A DNA stretch of 64,000 nucleotides from 2-12-FULL-35-23 sp965196985. Its GTDB lineage: Bacteria; Pseudomonadota; Gammaproteobacteria; UBA12402. The number at the start of each line of letters is the position of its first letter. Positions within the stretch are counted from its first letter, which is position 1. The notes under the pieces were generated by a model that was not told where the DNA came from, did no database searches, and saw nothing but the letters and a program-made list of their open reading frames with translations. The position numbers were made by a program, and so were the translations under genes. The stretch is from contig CBDALO010000064.1 of assembly GCA_965196985.1 (NCBI GenBank), positions 55,721 through 119,720 on the forward strand, read 5' to 3'. Of the stretch, positions 17,712 to 27,277 are shown piece after piece.

Positions 17712-19049
17712 ATGAACAAGCCCATTCACCCAACAGCACTGTTTCGCCTAAGTGTTTTAGGTGAGCTATGTAGCCGAAATAGTTTTGAGCATGGTGAGCT
17801 CAAGAGCATTATTAAAAGGTTGTCCCAGCAAACCTACAACATTCCAGGTAGTAAGCGTGTTCACCTCAGTGCTAAAACAATTGAGAATTGGTATTACGCC
17901 TGGTTAAAGCAGGGTATTGATGGATTAGTTCCTAAAACTCGACGAGACAAAGGCCAGTGTCACATCAATCCAGAGCTACAAGAGTTAATTATTTCCACTA
18001 AACAGGAAAGCCCTTCAAGATCAATTCCGACCGTGATTAAACTCTTAGAAACTCAAGGGAAGGTAGCACGAGGTGAATTATCTCACGCAACAGTTCACCG
18101 CTTATTAGTAAAACACGGCCTGTCTAAAAGAACAGTCACACCTTCTAACCAAATTGAGCGCCGCTCATTTGAGGCGCTCACAGCTTGTGATATTTGGTAT
18201 GGCGATGTCATGCATGGTCCAACGATTTACGATGGCCAAAGAAGAGTTAAAAGCTATTTGGTGAGTATTTTTGATGATGCCTCAAGGTTGGTCTGTCACA
18301 GTAAATTTTGTACTGATGAGAGTGCCATTACTATTGAGCATGTGTTGAAAGAGGCATTACTCAAACGTGGGCTTCCTGTTAAGCTCATCATTGACAACGG
18401 CCCTGCCTACCGTGCTAAAACGTTGCAAACCATTTGTGCTCGTTTGAAAATTCAATTGATTTACGGCAGGCCCTATGAACCGCAAAGCAAAGGCAAACTA
18501 GAGCGTTGGCATAGAACAGTACGCGAGCAATTCCTAGCTGAATGCAACCTGGATTCCATTCATAGTTTCAATGCGCTGAATGATCGATTTTGGGCTTGGG
18601 TTGAGCGTGTTTATCATCAAGCCTCGCAAAGCGCCCTGCCTGACAAGATGACCCCGTTACAACGCTATCAGCAAGACCTCACTAAAATTCAGCCGTTAGG
18701 TTGTTTGGCCGATAAGCTAGATGATTACTTCCTGCATCGCATTAAGCGCCGAGTCAGGAAGGATGGCACGGTAAGCTGGAATAATCGACTCTTTGAAGTT
18801 CCATTTGAACTGGCTCAACAAGAGGTTTATTTAGTGGTTGATCCGCATAGTGACTCCGCCCGTCACGTCGAATCATTGGAATATCAATACCTTGGTGCAG
18901 TGGGAGAGCTGGACAAACATAACAACCTTTCTAGAACCCGAGCTAGACCTCAGATGCCGGAACAACCAGCAAGAAAAACCTCGCTAGTTGAGATTGTTTA
19001 TAACCAAGTTAAAGAGGATTTGGATATCACTGAGGAGATACCGTCATAA
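17712..19049 (+). CDS. Mu/IS481-like DDE transposase of the three-gene transposon
   Basis: A 445-residue enzyme with an N-terminal helix-turn-helix (LSAKTIENWYYAWLKQGIDGL) and an rve catalytic core: first Asp in ACDIWYGDVMHGP, second in KLIIDNGPAY, and the Glu in PYEPQSKGKLERWHRTVREQF. A C-terminal beta-barrel region follows (VSWNNRLFEVP). The ATG at 17712 is chosen because AGGA lies eight bases upstream and the protein begins sensibly; an earlier start at 17598 is unlikely. The stop is 28 bases from the stop of the inserted IS110-type gene. Confidence 0.85.
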   Translation: MNKPIHPTALFRLSVLGELCSRNSFEHGELKSIIKRLSQQTYNIPGSKRVHLSAKTIENWYYAWLKQGIDGLVPKTRRDKGQCHINPELQELIISTKQESPSRSIPTVIKLLETQGKVARGELSHATVHRLLVKHGLSKRTVTPSNQIERRSFEALTACDIWYGDVMHGPTIYDGQRRVKSYLVSIFDDASRLVCHSKFCTDESAITIEHVLKEALLKRGLPVKLIIDNGPAYRAKTLQTICARLKIQLIYGRPYEPQSKGKLERWHRTVREQFLAECNLDSIHSFNALNDRFWAWVERVYHQASQSALPDKMTPLQRYQQDLTKIQPLGCLADKLDDYFLHRIKRRVRKDGTVSWNNRLFEVPFELAQQEVYLVVDPHSDSARHVESLEYQYLGAVGELDKHNNLSRTRARPQMPEQPARKTSLVEIVYNQVKEDLDITEEIPS

Positions 19050-19077
19050 ACGTCAACAATAAATTGTAAAATTTTTA

Positions 19078-20028
19078 CTAGGCATCCGCTGAAAATGGCT
19101 GCTGTGTTTTTAGGATGCCATAAATCATATGCACCATTTTTCTCATAACAGCACAAATGGCTAGCTTCTTTGGCTTGCCTTTTTTGAGCAGCTTTTCATA
19201 AAATTTCTTCAAAATAGGATTATGCCTTATAGCCACTAATGCCGGCATGTAAAGCGCCTTTCGCAACCAAGCACTACCAACCTTTGAGAGCCGTGATGAA
19301 TTCAATGAAGTGCCTGATTGTGACTGGCTGGGATTTAAACCAATATGAGCAGCCAATTGTTTTGCGCCAGAAAATCTTTCAATATTATTAAAAAAAGCAG
19401 TTAGTGTTTGAGCGGTTTTATCACCAATGCCTGGGATGCTTTTAAGCAGCTCTGTGTTATTCTTCAGATCATCATCACTCGCGATCAGCTTACTAATTTC
19501 TTCCTGCAGTCGTAAAATTTCTTTTTCCATATAATCGATATGATTTTGTATAGAGCTAATAATTGTTTCTTCCGCTAGCTCCAGCCTGTTTTGTTCATTG
19601 CTGACTTGGGAGGTTAATACTTCAGATCTCTGTATCAAAGCTCTTAGAGCCTCTATATTAGCTGGCAAAGGCTGCCATAGCGTTGGAGTAAAATGATTTG
19701 AATAGTCCTTAATACTGACCGCATCGGCCTTGTCGGTCTTGTTTCGTATTAGCTGTCCTTTCATAAAAAACTTTATTCGTGCAGGATTAATTATACTGAC
19801 ATCACACTTCTCACTATGTAAATAAAGAGCCAATGCATTACCGTATTTACCTGTTGATTCCATGCAAAAATGAAGTGACTGATCAGATAAAGATTGCGTC
19901 CATTCTAATAACTCAGAAAAGCCCTCAGGATTATTATTAAAATGTTTAACGTGATCTTTTCCGCTAGTGGTGATAGCAGCAACAAAATCAGATTTTGCAA
20001 TATCAATACCAACACAATTTTTTTTCAT
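19078..20028 (-). CDS. IS110-family transposase (DEDD recombinase)
   Basis: A 316-residue recombinase. The RuvC-like N-terminal domain opens VGIDIAKSDFVAAI and includes MESTGKYG and NKTDKADAVSI. The C-terminal domain has SIPGIGDKTAQTL and HIGLNPSQSQSGTS with the conserved serine, then RLSKVGSAWLRKALY. This family inserts without classic inverted repeats or target duplications, guided by a bridge RNA made from its own non-coding end. GAGG precedes the ATG. It sits in antisense between the transposase and ATPase genes of the older transposon. Confidence 0.92.
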   Translation of the reverse strand: MKKNCVGIDIAKSDFVAAITTSGKDHVKHFNNNPEGFSELLEWTQSLSDQSLHFCMESTGKYGNALALYLHSEKCDVSIINPARIKFFMKGQLIRNKTDKADAVSIKDYSNHFTPTLWQPLPANIEALRALIQRSEVLTSQVSNEQNRLELAEETIISSIQNHIDYMEKEILRLQEEISKLIASDDDLKNNTELLKSIPGIGDKTAQTLTAFFNNIERFSGAKQLAAHIGLNPSQSQSGTSLNSSRLSKVGSAWLRKALYMPALVAIRHNPILKKFYEKLLKKGKPKKLAICAVMRKMVHMIYGILKTQQPFSADA

Positions 20029-20270
20029 TTGCTAGAGCCTCTTAAATTTTATTACACTAACAAACTTGGGAAATCATAGTTCGGATCAACCTTGCAAATA
20101 CAGGCTCACAATGGCCTAAGATACCGTTCGATCTCATGAACTTATGAGGGTGGAAGGGAGCTAAATCTCCTCAACAGGATTAAATCCTAAGGACGAACAC
20201 GGCTTCACCTTCCGCCTACCCAAGCATCCTTGGGATTGTAGCAATATTGTCATATCTCTACAGTTATTTA
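20029..20270 (-). ncRNA. Candidate IS110 bridge RNA leader
   Basis: The roughly 240 bases upstream of the IS110-type gene have no ORF but clear pairing potential: a hairpin CCAAG-N6-CTTGG at 20220-20233, and a nine-pair helix between 20149-20157 (GGTGGAAGG) and 20208-20216 (CCTTCCGCC, one G-U) that encloses smaller stem-loops. Published IS110-group elements (e.g. IS621) encode their bridge RNA in this upstream position. Ends, target loop and donor loop cannot be assigned from one copy. Confidence 0.45.
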
Positions 20271-20280
20271 AGATACAAGG

Positions 20281-21081
20281 ATGAGTAAGATGTATCTTCA
20301 ACATTTTGGCTTGAAATTTGATCCATTGGGTAAATCAAACATTATTGAATTGGCGCAGTCAAAGCGACTAGAACAGCAACTTAATGGTTTGCTAGAAACA
20401 CGCGGCTTAGCAGTGATTACTGGCGACTCAGGGACAGGAAAGACCACGGCGCTAAGATACTGGAGCAATAAACTCAACCCGCTGACCCATCAAGTCATTT
20501 ATCAATCAGACACTCACTTTCGGTCATTTGATGTGTACTCTCAGCTTGCCGAAAATCTAGGTTTAGAAAACTATTACCGATTCTCTAAACTTTGGAGAGA
20601 CTTGAAGCAGAGCTTGATCGCGCTCTACCATGATAAAAACGTTCAGCCTATTTGGATCCTAGACGAGGCGCATCAGCTTAGTAATGATTTCATTCTACGA
20701 TTACCTGACTTCCTTAATTTCAGTTTTGACAGCAAAGACGTCATGACGATTATCTTATGTGGACTCCCATCACTTCTAGCAACATTGCAGAGACCAGCCT
20801 ATGAACCTATCAACTCTAGAATTCAGTGCTTTATTAGGTGGCATGCAATTGAAGATAGCAGGGATTTTGAGAGCATTATTCACGCTGCTTTTGAGAAGGC
20901 AGGAATGAGCAGCAGCTTATTCACTGAAACAGGTATTCGTGCAGTACACATGGCCACAAAAGGTAGGCTTCGTTATGTTGATAGGCTCATGCGACATGCG
21001 TTGCTAATCGCCGCTAATATGAATTTAAACCATATACCGGATGATGTCATTAATCAGGCAATTCATGAGCTAAAAGGTTAA
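20281..21081 (+). CDS. TniB/ExeA-like AAA ATPase of the three-gene transposon
   Basis: A 266-residue AAA+ ATPase with Walker A GDSGTGKTT near residue 48, Walker B PIWILDEAHQL near residue 119, and an arginine-finger region (EPINSRIQCFIRWH). The opening YLQHFGLKFDPLGKS is typical of ExeA/TniB-type transposition helpers. It probably selects target DNA and activates the DDE enzyme at 17712-19049. The start is the ATG after ATACAAGG. The gene is separated from the DDE gene only by the IS110-type insertion and was probably originally a few bases downstream. Confidence 0.85.
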   Translation: MSKMYLQHFGLKFDPLGKSNIIELAQSKRLEQQLNGLLETRGLAVITGDSGTGKTTALRYWSNKLNPLTHQVIYQSDTHFRSFDVYSQLAENLGLENYYRFSKLWRDLKQSLIALYHDKNVQPIWILDEAHQLSNDFILRLPDFLNFSFDSKDVMTIILCGLPSLLATLQRPAYEPINSRIQCFIRWHAIEDSRDFESIIHAAFEKAGMSSSLFTETGIRAVHMATKGRLRYVDRLMRHALLIAANMNLNHIPDDVINQAIHELKG

Positions 21082-21129
21082 CTATTTGACACCATCTCAC
21101 GCAAAATAGGTTGAGATGGTTTCTCTAAA

Positions 21130-21191
21130 TTATTGTGGGACGTTACAAAATGACTTCATCATATCAACTAGAACGCCAACATCATATAGAG
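21130..21191 (-). pseudogene. C-terminal tail of the gene split by IS256-type copy A
   Basis: Minus-strand codons from 21183 to a TAA at 21130 continue in frame the protein that begins at 25034 and breaks at 24200. Joined across one copy of the 8-bp duplication ATATAGAG, the sequence reads ...MALYDVGVLVDMMKSFCNVPQ. The final 17 residues of that protein therefore lie here, separated from the rest by 3 kb of insertion sequence. Confidence 0.75.
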
Positions 21192-21420
21192 GCTAGTGCG
21201 CCATCCTTTCTGTAAATTCCATTGACTTGCTGAAAATAAGCAGGCGACTCAGTCAGATTAGAAATTCCTTTTAAGGTAAACTTAACCAAAAAAGAGGAAT
21301 GACAATGAGCTGCTATAAAAATGAGAACTTAATCGAAGAAGCCATACATGTTTTAGCGATGGAGGGGTTTGAAGCTTTACCTAAGCTTGTCTCCAGGTTG
21401 ATGAATGAGGCTATGTTAAT

Positions 21421-22889
21421 CTGAAAACTACCCAAAATTTAAATCAGCAAAATAATGCTGAAATATTGTGTAAAAATGACTATGCTTTGTCTTTTTAACA
21501 AGACTAACGAGATGAGTATAAATGTTAAACTTCGCCGATTACGCTGCCCCTCTTTTTTCAAAATTAACTGGGAAAGTTGTTTTAAAAAAATCTATCGACG
21601 ATTGTAGGAAAGCTATTAACTGAAGGTAGTTGTAAGTTGTTCAGTTCATCAAAAGATAACAATGAGTATAAAAAGATGATTCGTACACTTACCGGTGAAA
21701 ATAAAAGCACCGATTTAGATCCAATAAAAACAAATGATGTATTGCTAGAACAGAGCTGTGAAAAACTTTCACACGCCAGTAAAATTGATGTTCTTCATGA
21801 TCCTTCTGATATTAGAAAGCCACATAGCAAGCAAACTGAAAATCTAGGTAAAGTAAGGAGTCTGGACGGGGATATTATCAATGGTTACAGCACGCATAAC
21901 GCAGTTGCATTAGTACCTGGTGATAAGGCTGTGCATCTACTATCGCATGTAAGCTACAGCAATAAAGACCCTAAGTTTTTAAAAGCTGAGCATATTAAGA
22001 AAATAGAGGCTGGAAAGCCATTTGAGGGAGATAAAGAGGCCAAGAGTCTTTATGAATCTGGTGATTACTTTAATAAAAAGCTGCTGTCTATTCGTGAAAT
22101 AGAAAAAATAGGAATCTGCCTAAAATCAAAGAATGAAGATGCAACCATTACCCATATTCTAGATAGAGAGTTTGATGATAATGACTATCTCTCACTAATT
22201 GATACAAACCTAGATCAAGACTTTATTATTTGCTCAAAAATAACAAGAACAATAGAAGGTAGAGGTGATGATGGTAAAAAGCTTAAGCTGATTAACGCTG
22301 ATTTTGATGCTCAAGGCGAAAAGCAATTCCAAAAGTTAACAGTTGGAAAGAATTGCGTACAAGACGGAAAAATAACTATTTATTTTGGAGAGTTTGAGAA
22401 CTTCAATGCAATTAAAATCCAAATTACAGGCAGAGATGGTAGGAGAATTTTTAAGAATGACATGCTGCTATTAACTAATAAAAAAGTAACGACTTTTGAT
22501 GAGGCGTATGAGGTATACATAGCCTATCTATCTCGTGCGAAAATTGAATATGTTTTTAAATTTCTCAAGGAAGGACTAGGCTGGGAAAATATGCAGATAA
22601 AAAATTTTAAAGGGATACAAAATCTACTGGCTGTATGTTTTTATGTGGCCTCATATTTGTATGAGATAGGTAAGGAAAAAGCTTATGACGATTACGCAAT
22701 TATGCTAGCTAAATTAGGAGATGGTAAGGGCAAGGTGACACGACACTTTATTGCGAAGGGTATTAGAAAACTTCTAACGTATCACTTAGTAGAGCAATTT
22801 TTTAAAGAAAATAGTGTTTCTCAAGAAGAACAAAAAGAATTATCGAATTCAGTTCAGGTAGGGAGATAACAATTTTGGGTAGTTCTCAG
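21421..22889 (+). mobile_element. IS4-type element copy 1 (1469 bp)
   Basis: Ends are CTGAAAACTACCCAAAATTT and, on the other strand, CTGAGAACTACCCAAAATTG, an imperfect inverted repeat of about 20 bases. The 7-bp target TGTTAAT is duplicated at 21414-21420 and 22890-22896. Copies 2 (31000-32468) and 3 (55647-57115) have the same length. The target here is the transposase gene of IS256-type copy A. Confidence 0.93.
21522..22869 (+). CDS. IS4-family transposase (two frames; possible +1 frameshift)
   Basis: The main frame, 21637-22869 from a TTG, encodes 410 residues with the IS4 DDE core: HDPSDIRKPHSKQT (first Asp), HILDREFDD (second Asp) and YLSRAKIEYVFKFLK, an exact Y(2)R(3)E(6)K signature. 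Upstream in another frame an ATG at 21522 opens 33 codons (MLNFADYAAPLFSKLTGKVV...) that look like a genuine IS4 N-terminus and stop at 21621-21623. A +1 shift near the AGG-AAA codons would join them. The same arrangement is in all three copies. This copy has Cys where the other two have Arg (FIICSKI versus FIIRSKI). Confidence 0.8.
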
Positions 22890-24199
22890 TGTTAATAGAA
22901 AGGGAGCGCCATTTAAATGCCAGTCCTTATGAGCGAACTGGCGATAGAAACGGATATGCGAACGGCTTTAAACCAAGGTTAATTAACACAGGTCAAGGTC
23001 AGCTTGAGCTACAGATACCGCAGGTTAGAGACTCCAATGAAGCCTTCTATCCATCAGTCTTAGAGCGAGGTGTACGCTCTGATAGAGCACTTAAGCTGGC
23101 TGTCGCTGAAATGTATGTGCATGGGGTTTCCACGCGCAAAGTTGAAAAGGTGCTAAAGCAACTCTGTGGAACAGATATTTCAAGCACAGAGGTAAGCCGT
23201 TGCGCTAAATTGTTGGATGAAGATTTAAAGAAATGGCGAAATAAGCCGTTAGGAAAGATAAAATATCTTTGGCTAGATGCACGTTATGAGAAGGTGCGCA
23301 CTAGCGGCACAGTACAAGACTGTGCGGTATTGATAGCCTATGGCTTTGATGAATCAACCGGCAAGAGAACAGTGCTAGGTGTTTCTGTTGCGTTATCAGA
23401 GGCTGAGGTACATTGGCGTGATTTTCTTCAGCAGTTGGTTGAGCGAGGTATACATGGTATTGAGTTGATTACTAGCGACGCTCATACTGGCCTAAAAGCC
23501 GCTAGAAGAGCTGTGTTCCCCAGTGTTCCTTGGCAACGCTGCCAATTTCATTTGCAGCAAAATGCTCAGGCTCACATACCAAAGCGCTCAATGAAGGAAC
23601 CAGTAGCTGAGGAGATTACAGCTATATTTAATGCCTCAAACATTCATGAGTCGGAAAGACTATTGGCTATGGCGGTAGATAAATATCAGCAAACAGCACC
23701 AGAGCTTTCTTCTTGGTTGGAAGTGAATATACCGGAGGGCTTAGTAGTGATGAACTTTGACAGGCCGCATCAAAAAAGATTAAGAACCAGTAACATAGCT
23801 GAGCGCGTAAACAGAGAGGTAAAAAGAAGGACGCATACAGTTGGAATTTTCCCTAATACTGAATCGTGCCTAAGGCTCGTATCAGCTGTTTTAGTGGAAA
23901 TTGATGACCAGTGGAGCGGATCACCTAGATACTTAAGTTGAAGTGAATAATAAGGCTTCATAGGGTTTTAGGATAGATCATTCTTGTTCTTATTAACGAG
24001 ATATAATTGCTATTACCTAAAAGTTAATAATTTATTTTGAGAGGAGAAAAATTTGAGGTATAAATAATTTTTTAGATTGATTAGCATAATTAATTTAAGA
24101 TATTATGCGATGAGACAGGTACAATAGAGTGCCATTTAGAATTTTAAAGGTTTTTCTAAGTACTGAAGTTGGTTTTTACAGACAAAATAACGCTCTATC

Positions 24200-25034
24200 A
24201 TATAGAGCCATCCTTAATGCCATATGTTCTAAAGAACTCAAAAGCGTTTTAAAGCCACCTTGTAACCATTCAGAATGATAAAGAAGCCTAATGTTAGCCA
24301 CAGCATTAACAATAGCTCCAGCATTATCAGTAATACCAACCATTGCCTCTAGGTAATCTTCTATCAACCTCAATAGATCCTTTAAGCTATAAGCCACCTC
24401 CATTTTTTCAGCAGTCTTGAATAACTCCGAAACAACTAAAGTCATGGCAGCAAAGCTGCTGTGAAGAGTGGATACCGGAGAACTGTCCTTATTCTGCTCT
24501 TCCAAAAACACACCAGATAAGTCATTCTGTTTAACTTGACTCCATATCTCTCCTACAGTCAACTTCATATTAATAATCTGAACGCCAGCATGAAATAGTT
24601 CAGCCGTGTCTCTACAATGAAGTCGCGCCTCAAGCAAGCTTTTTGCTTCCTTCATAAACGCATCACGATAAAGCTCTATTAGAGAAAGTAAGCTGCTAAC
24701 TATTTGTTGATTTCTTCGAGGGACTTGACAGAGAGATTTGTATTGCCTTATCAGATCACATAAAAATTCCTCATGCTTACGAAAATTATGATAACCATCC
24801 TCTCTAGTAACTTCTTCTTTGATTCCCATCAGCGCTTCAGATAACTGACCTACATTTAGCAAGCCAAAGTTACTTCTTCCCCCACTCATAGAAGCTAAAA
24901 GTTCATCAAGCTCATCTCTAGCCAACAGCACTCTTGAAAAATTCTCATTTGTCGAACTTTGTTTAGGGGCATCCAAATTACCCACCAACTCTTTTTTAAG
25001 TTGTTTTAAAGCATCAAAAAAAAATAATGTACAT
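24200..25034 (-). pseudogene. Helical effector-like protein, split by IS256-type copy A and by a poly-T frameshift
   Basis: I do not recognise a family. The protein is about 295 residues when rejoined and almost entirely alpha-helical, with no signal peptide. The frame open from a TTG at 24988 continues upstream, and the natural start is an ATG at 25034 preceded by GAGG six bases away. Between them is a run of nine T (25016-25024) that puts the ATG out of frame by one; eight T would give MYIIFFDALKQLKKEL joined to the body. The 3' end is displaced to 21130-21183 by the IS. Either a dying gene or one relying on slippage before the IS arrived. An effector role is inference. Confidence 0.6.
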
Positions 25035-25397
25035 AAGAAACCTCAACGTTATTATCTGGTTTTAAATTTATTTACCATTAAGGAGACTAAAGAAATTAGA
25101 TTAATAAAACATGGGCATATCACTGCTAGCAGTGTGGAAGTTCTCTACTTATTAAAATCCAGCTGGTCATTTAACGACCTAACTAAGAAGCAATTAATAA
25201 TGTATGCTCCTTATATACCACACAACAAAAATACTTCCACTAAGTTTATCATCATTAAGTTTGAGTACCCTATAACCCATAATTGATAGAGCGTTATTTT
25301 GTCTGTAAAAACCAACTTCAGTACTTAGAAAAACCTTTAAAATTCTAAATGGCACTCTATTGTAACTGTCTCATCGCATAATATCTTAAATTAATTA

Positions 25398-27277
25398 GTG
25401 ACTGACAGAAAACCTACTAATTCTTAGTCTTTGTTGTTTTATTACACTTTCATTTTTTTATATCCGCGCGAGATCATAATAAAAATAGCATGTTAAGCCC
25501 TGGCCGCGTACAAAAAAATGAAATCTCGCTGTTTTGATACGAAAAAAAGCATCCTGCTTTCTGGAATACAATGGGATATTCTGAGGCTGACTAGGCAGCT
25601 AACGGTGGGCTGCGACCTCGAATGCGTTTTTTTAGTCGCGCTGCTTTCCTTTGCTCAGCTCTTTGTATAAGACTTCCGATACGATCTATGTTTTTTCCAA
25701 CAATCGCTAAGCCAACATAACTCTTAAAGCCATCAATGCCGTGATCTAGGCATTGATCCAACCCATGAACTTCAAGAGCATTAATACTGGATTCTACCGC
25801 AGAATGCTTTTGTTTCGCTTTCACAAACGAGTCTGACTTTTCAATTTCCTGTGCTTCCTTTGAGAGTCGACCTTTTCTCGGCAATGCAACAACTTCCAAA
25901 ATATCTGCTAACGCAGATTGATTTTCTTTTGAATGAAAGCCCTTATCAAAACTACATGTGTTTAACTCTGGGAACTTTTGTTGGGTCTCTTGAACCATAG
26001 ATACGGCGACCTTGTCATCAGTCTCATTCTCCATCACACGATGATGCAATATAAATTGGTGTTGATCCTCCAAGACACAGACTTTCATTCCTAATTCGAC
26101 TGGTACACCAGCCTTTCCTTTTACAATCCATTCAGTATGTGGCTGAAAGACAGAAAAGACTTTTTCTTCATGCGGGATCTTTTCATCCAATAATATTCGG
26201 CGTTTAATTTGATCAACTTGGCGATCTGCATGAACCGTGAACATTTCTATACTTTCAACCAGTGGCGCATCTTGCGGCTTCAGTAGATCGGCTTTCTGGA
26301 TAGCGTTTATTGAGGCATGTGCTTTATCTAAATATTTTTGCGCAATATTGAGATACTCCTGATGAGCATCCTTGATTGCCTTGTCCTTTTTGTTTTGTTG
26401 ATCTGCTTGCTTGCTCTTACTGCGCTTTTTTAGTTGAGCTATTCGCATGAGCCGTTTCAGATGCTTGATGTTATATCGATATTGACGCCAGTCACTCAAT
26501 CCGCTGTGTTCACACAGCTTGGCCACCTGCTGAATTATTTTGCGCATTGCGTCAAACAGTAAGCTTATGTCTGTTGGAAAATGTACGTCTGTTTCAACCA
26601 CAAAGGAATCGCAACGGCCTCGCAGAGGCTCACTTTTTTTTAACAATGAATGACCAGCTTTCACAACAACTTGATTAATCTCATCTAACAACTCGGGAGT
26701 GAGTAGCGAGACATTGTCTTTAATTGTTTGCAGCTGATACTCTATTTTATCGAAAAAATCAGCATGCCCTAGCATTTCACGAATGGTTTTATGTTGATTC
26801 ACAAGTTCATGCAGTCGATCATAATCACAATTTAGACTCAGGCGGAGTACTCCCATGACCAATATTTTCCATAATTCCATATCAGGGCGTCCATTATTCT
26901 TGTCAACCTCAGGTGCAATCTGAGCCTCTAGTAGTTCGAAAATCTCCTTCCGTACAGAGGGTGTACTATAAATAAACTGTAGCCCTTTTAATAATTTTGG
27001 AATGTCATCCCGTGATTTAGAGCTGATTTGAATTTTAGAAATATCTACTTGGCCAATTTGCATTTGTGGATTTTGGGCTAGTCTTGTCATTCTTGCTTTC
27101 CAGTGAAGAGTTACCATGCTGTGGCGAAAAATCATCGAAGATTAAGGCATTATATCGAAAATAAGCTGTAAATAGCTGGAAAACGAGTATTTAGTGCTGT
27201 TTTTTGAAAATCTTCATGTGACCAGTTCGCCCCGAAACATTGAAAATAAAAGGCTTTGCGGGTTTTCTGTCAGTCAC
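25398..27277 (-). mobile_element. ISNCY-type element (1880 bp)
   Basis: Terminal inverted repeats GTGACTGACAGAAAACC at both ends. TAATTA is duplicated at 25392-25397 and 27278-27283 in the 3' tail of IS256-type copy B. Removing the element with six bases of duplication restores the uninterrupted IS256 tail seen in copies A, C and E. Confidence 0.9.
25591..27090 (-). CDS. ISNCY-family transposase
   Basis: A DDE transposase of 499 residues from the ATG at 27090, chosen for the GGAAAG five bases upstream (an earlier ATG at 27135 lacks one). Recognisable ISNCY features are LLKGLQFIYSTPSVRKEIF, GRPDMELWKILVMGVLRLSLNCDYDRLHEL, RCDSFVVETDVHFPTD (a catalytic Asp), CSFDKGFHSKENQ and KQKHSAVESSINALEVHGL. 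Charged, possibly coiled-coil, segments fill the middle (residues 230-290). The frame is intact, so it could be active. Family assignment is from memory of ISDol1-like proteins. Confidence 0.85.
   Translation of the reverse strand: MTRLAQNPQMQIGQVDISKIQISSKSRDDIPKLLKGLQFIYSTPSVRKEIFELLEAQIAPEVDKNNGRPDMELWKILVMGVLRLSLNCDYDRLHELVNQHKTIREMLGHADFFDKIEYQLQTIKDNVSLLTPELLDEINQVVVKAGHSLLKKSEPLRGRCDSFVVETDVHFPTDISLLFDAMRKIIQQVAKLCEHSGLSDWRQYRYNIKHLKRLMRIAQLKKRSKSKQADQQNKKDKAIKDAHQEYLNIAQKYLDKAHASINAIQKADLLKPQDAPLVESIEMFTVHADRQVDQIKRRILLDEKIPHEEKVFSVFQPHTEWIVKGKAGVPVELGMKVCVLEDQHQFILHHRVMENETDDKVAVSMVQETQQKFPELNTCSFDKGFHSKENQSALADILEVVALPRKGRLSKEAQEIEKSDSFVKAKQKHSAVESSINALEVHGLDQCLDHGIDGFKSYVGLAIVGKNIDRIGSLIQRAEQRKAARLKKRIRGRSPPLAA

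Larger units (their letters stand above)
17021..21081 (+). mobile_element. Three-gene transposon (zinc-ribbon protein, DDE integrase, AAA ATPase) interrupted by IS110-type element
   Basis: Three plus-strand genes in the order zinc-ribbon/HTH protein, Mu-like rve transposase and TniB/ExeA-like ATPase resemble multi-component transposons (Tn7/Tn552/IS21 logic, ATPase for target choice plus DDE enzyme for strand transfer). An IS110-type gene on the opposite strand lies between the last two. Coordinates given are the gene limits; the true ends lie outside them. The right end must be before 21130, where an interrupted host gene resumes. I found no convincing terminal inverted repeat, so boundaries stay open. 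Confidence 0.7.
21299..23941 (+). pseudogene. IS256-type transposase, split by IS4-type insertion (copy A)
   Basis: The first 41 codons lie at 21299-21420 and the rest at 22897-23941; together they encode the same 388-residue mutator-type transposase as intact copies at 29766-30932 and 38143-39309. The DDE core includes YLWLDARYEKVR, ELITSDAHTGLKAA and WQRCQFHLQQNA; the C-terminal part has RLRTSNIAERVNREVKRR. The reading frame is broken after MNEAML by the IS4-type element, with TGTTAAT duplicated, so this copy cannot make a full enzyme. Confidence 0.9.
21192..24199 (+). mobile_element. IS256-type element copy A, carrying an IS4-type element
   Basis: It starts GCTAGTGCGCCAT and ends ATAACGCTCTATC; the two ends form an imperfect inverted repeat (GxTAGxGCGxxAT, then CTGTAAAxxCCA). 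It is flanked by the direct 8-bp duplication ATATAGAG (21184-21191 and 24200-24207). Removing the inserted IS4-type element and its 7-bp duplication leaves 1532 bp, the same as copies B, C and E. It landed inside a helical effector-like gene. Confidence 0.93.

Noticed and set aside
16850..21130. Terminal inverted repeat of the three-gene transposon (TGTCA...TAACC-like ends)
   Set aside because: A weak match between about 16873 and the complement of 21090, too short and misplaced relative to other features to claim.
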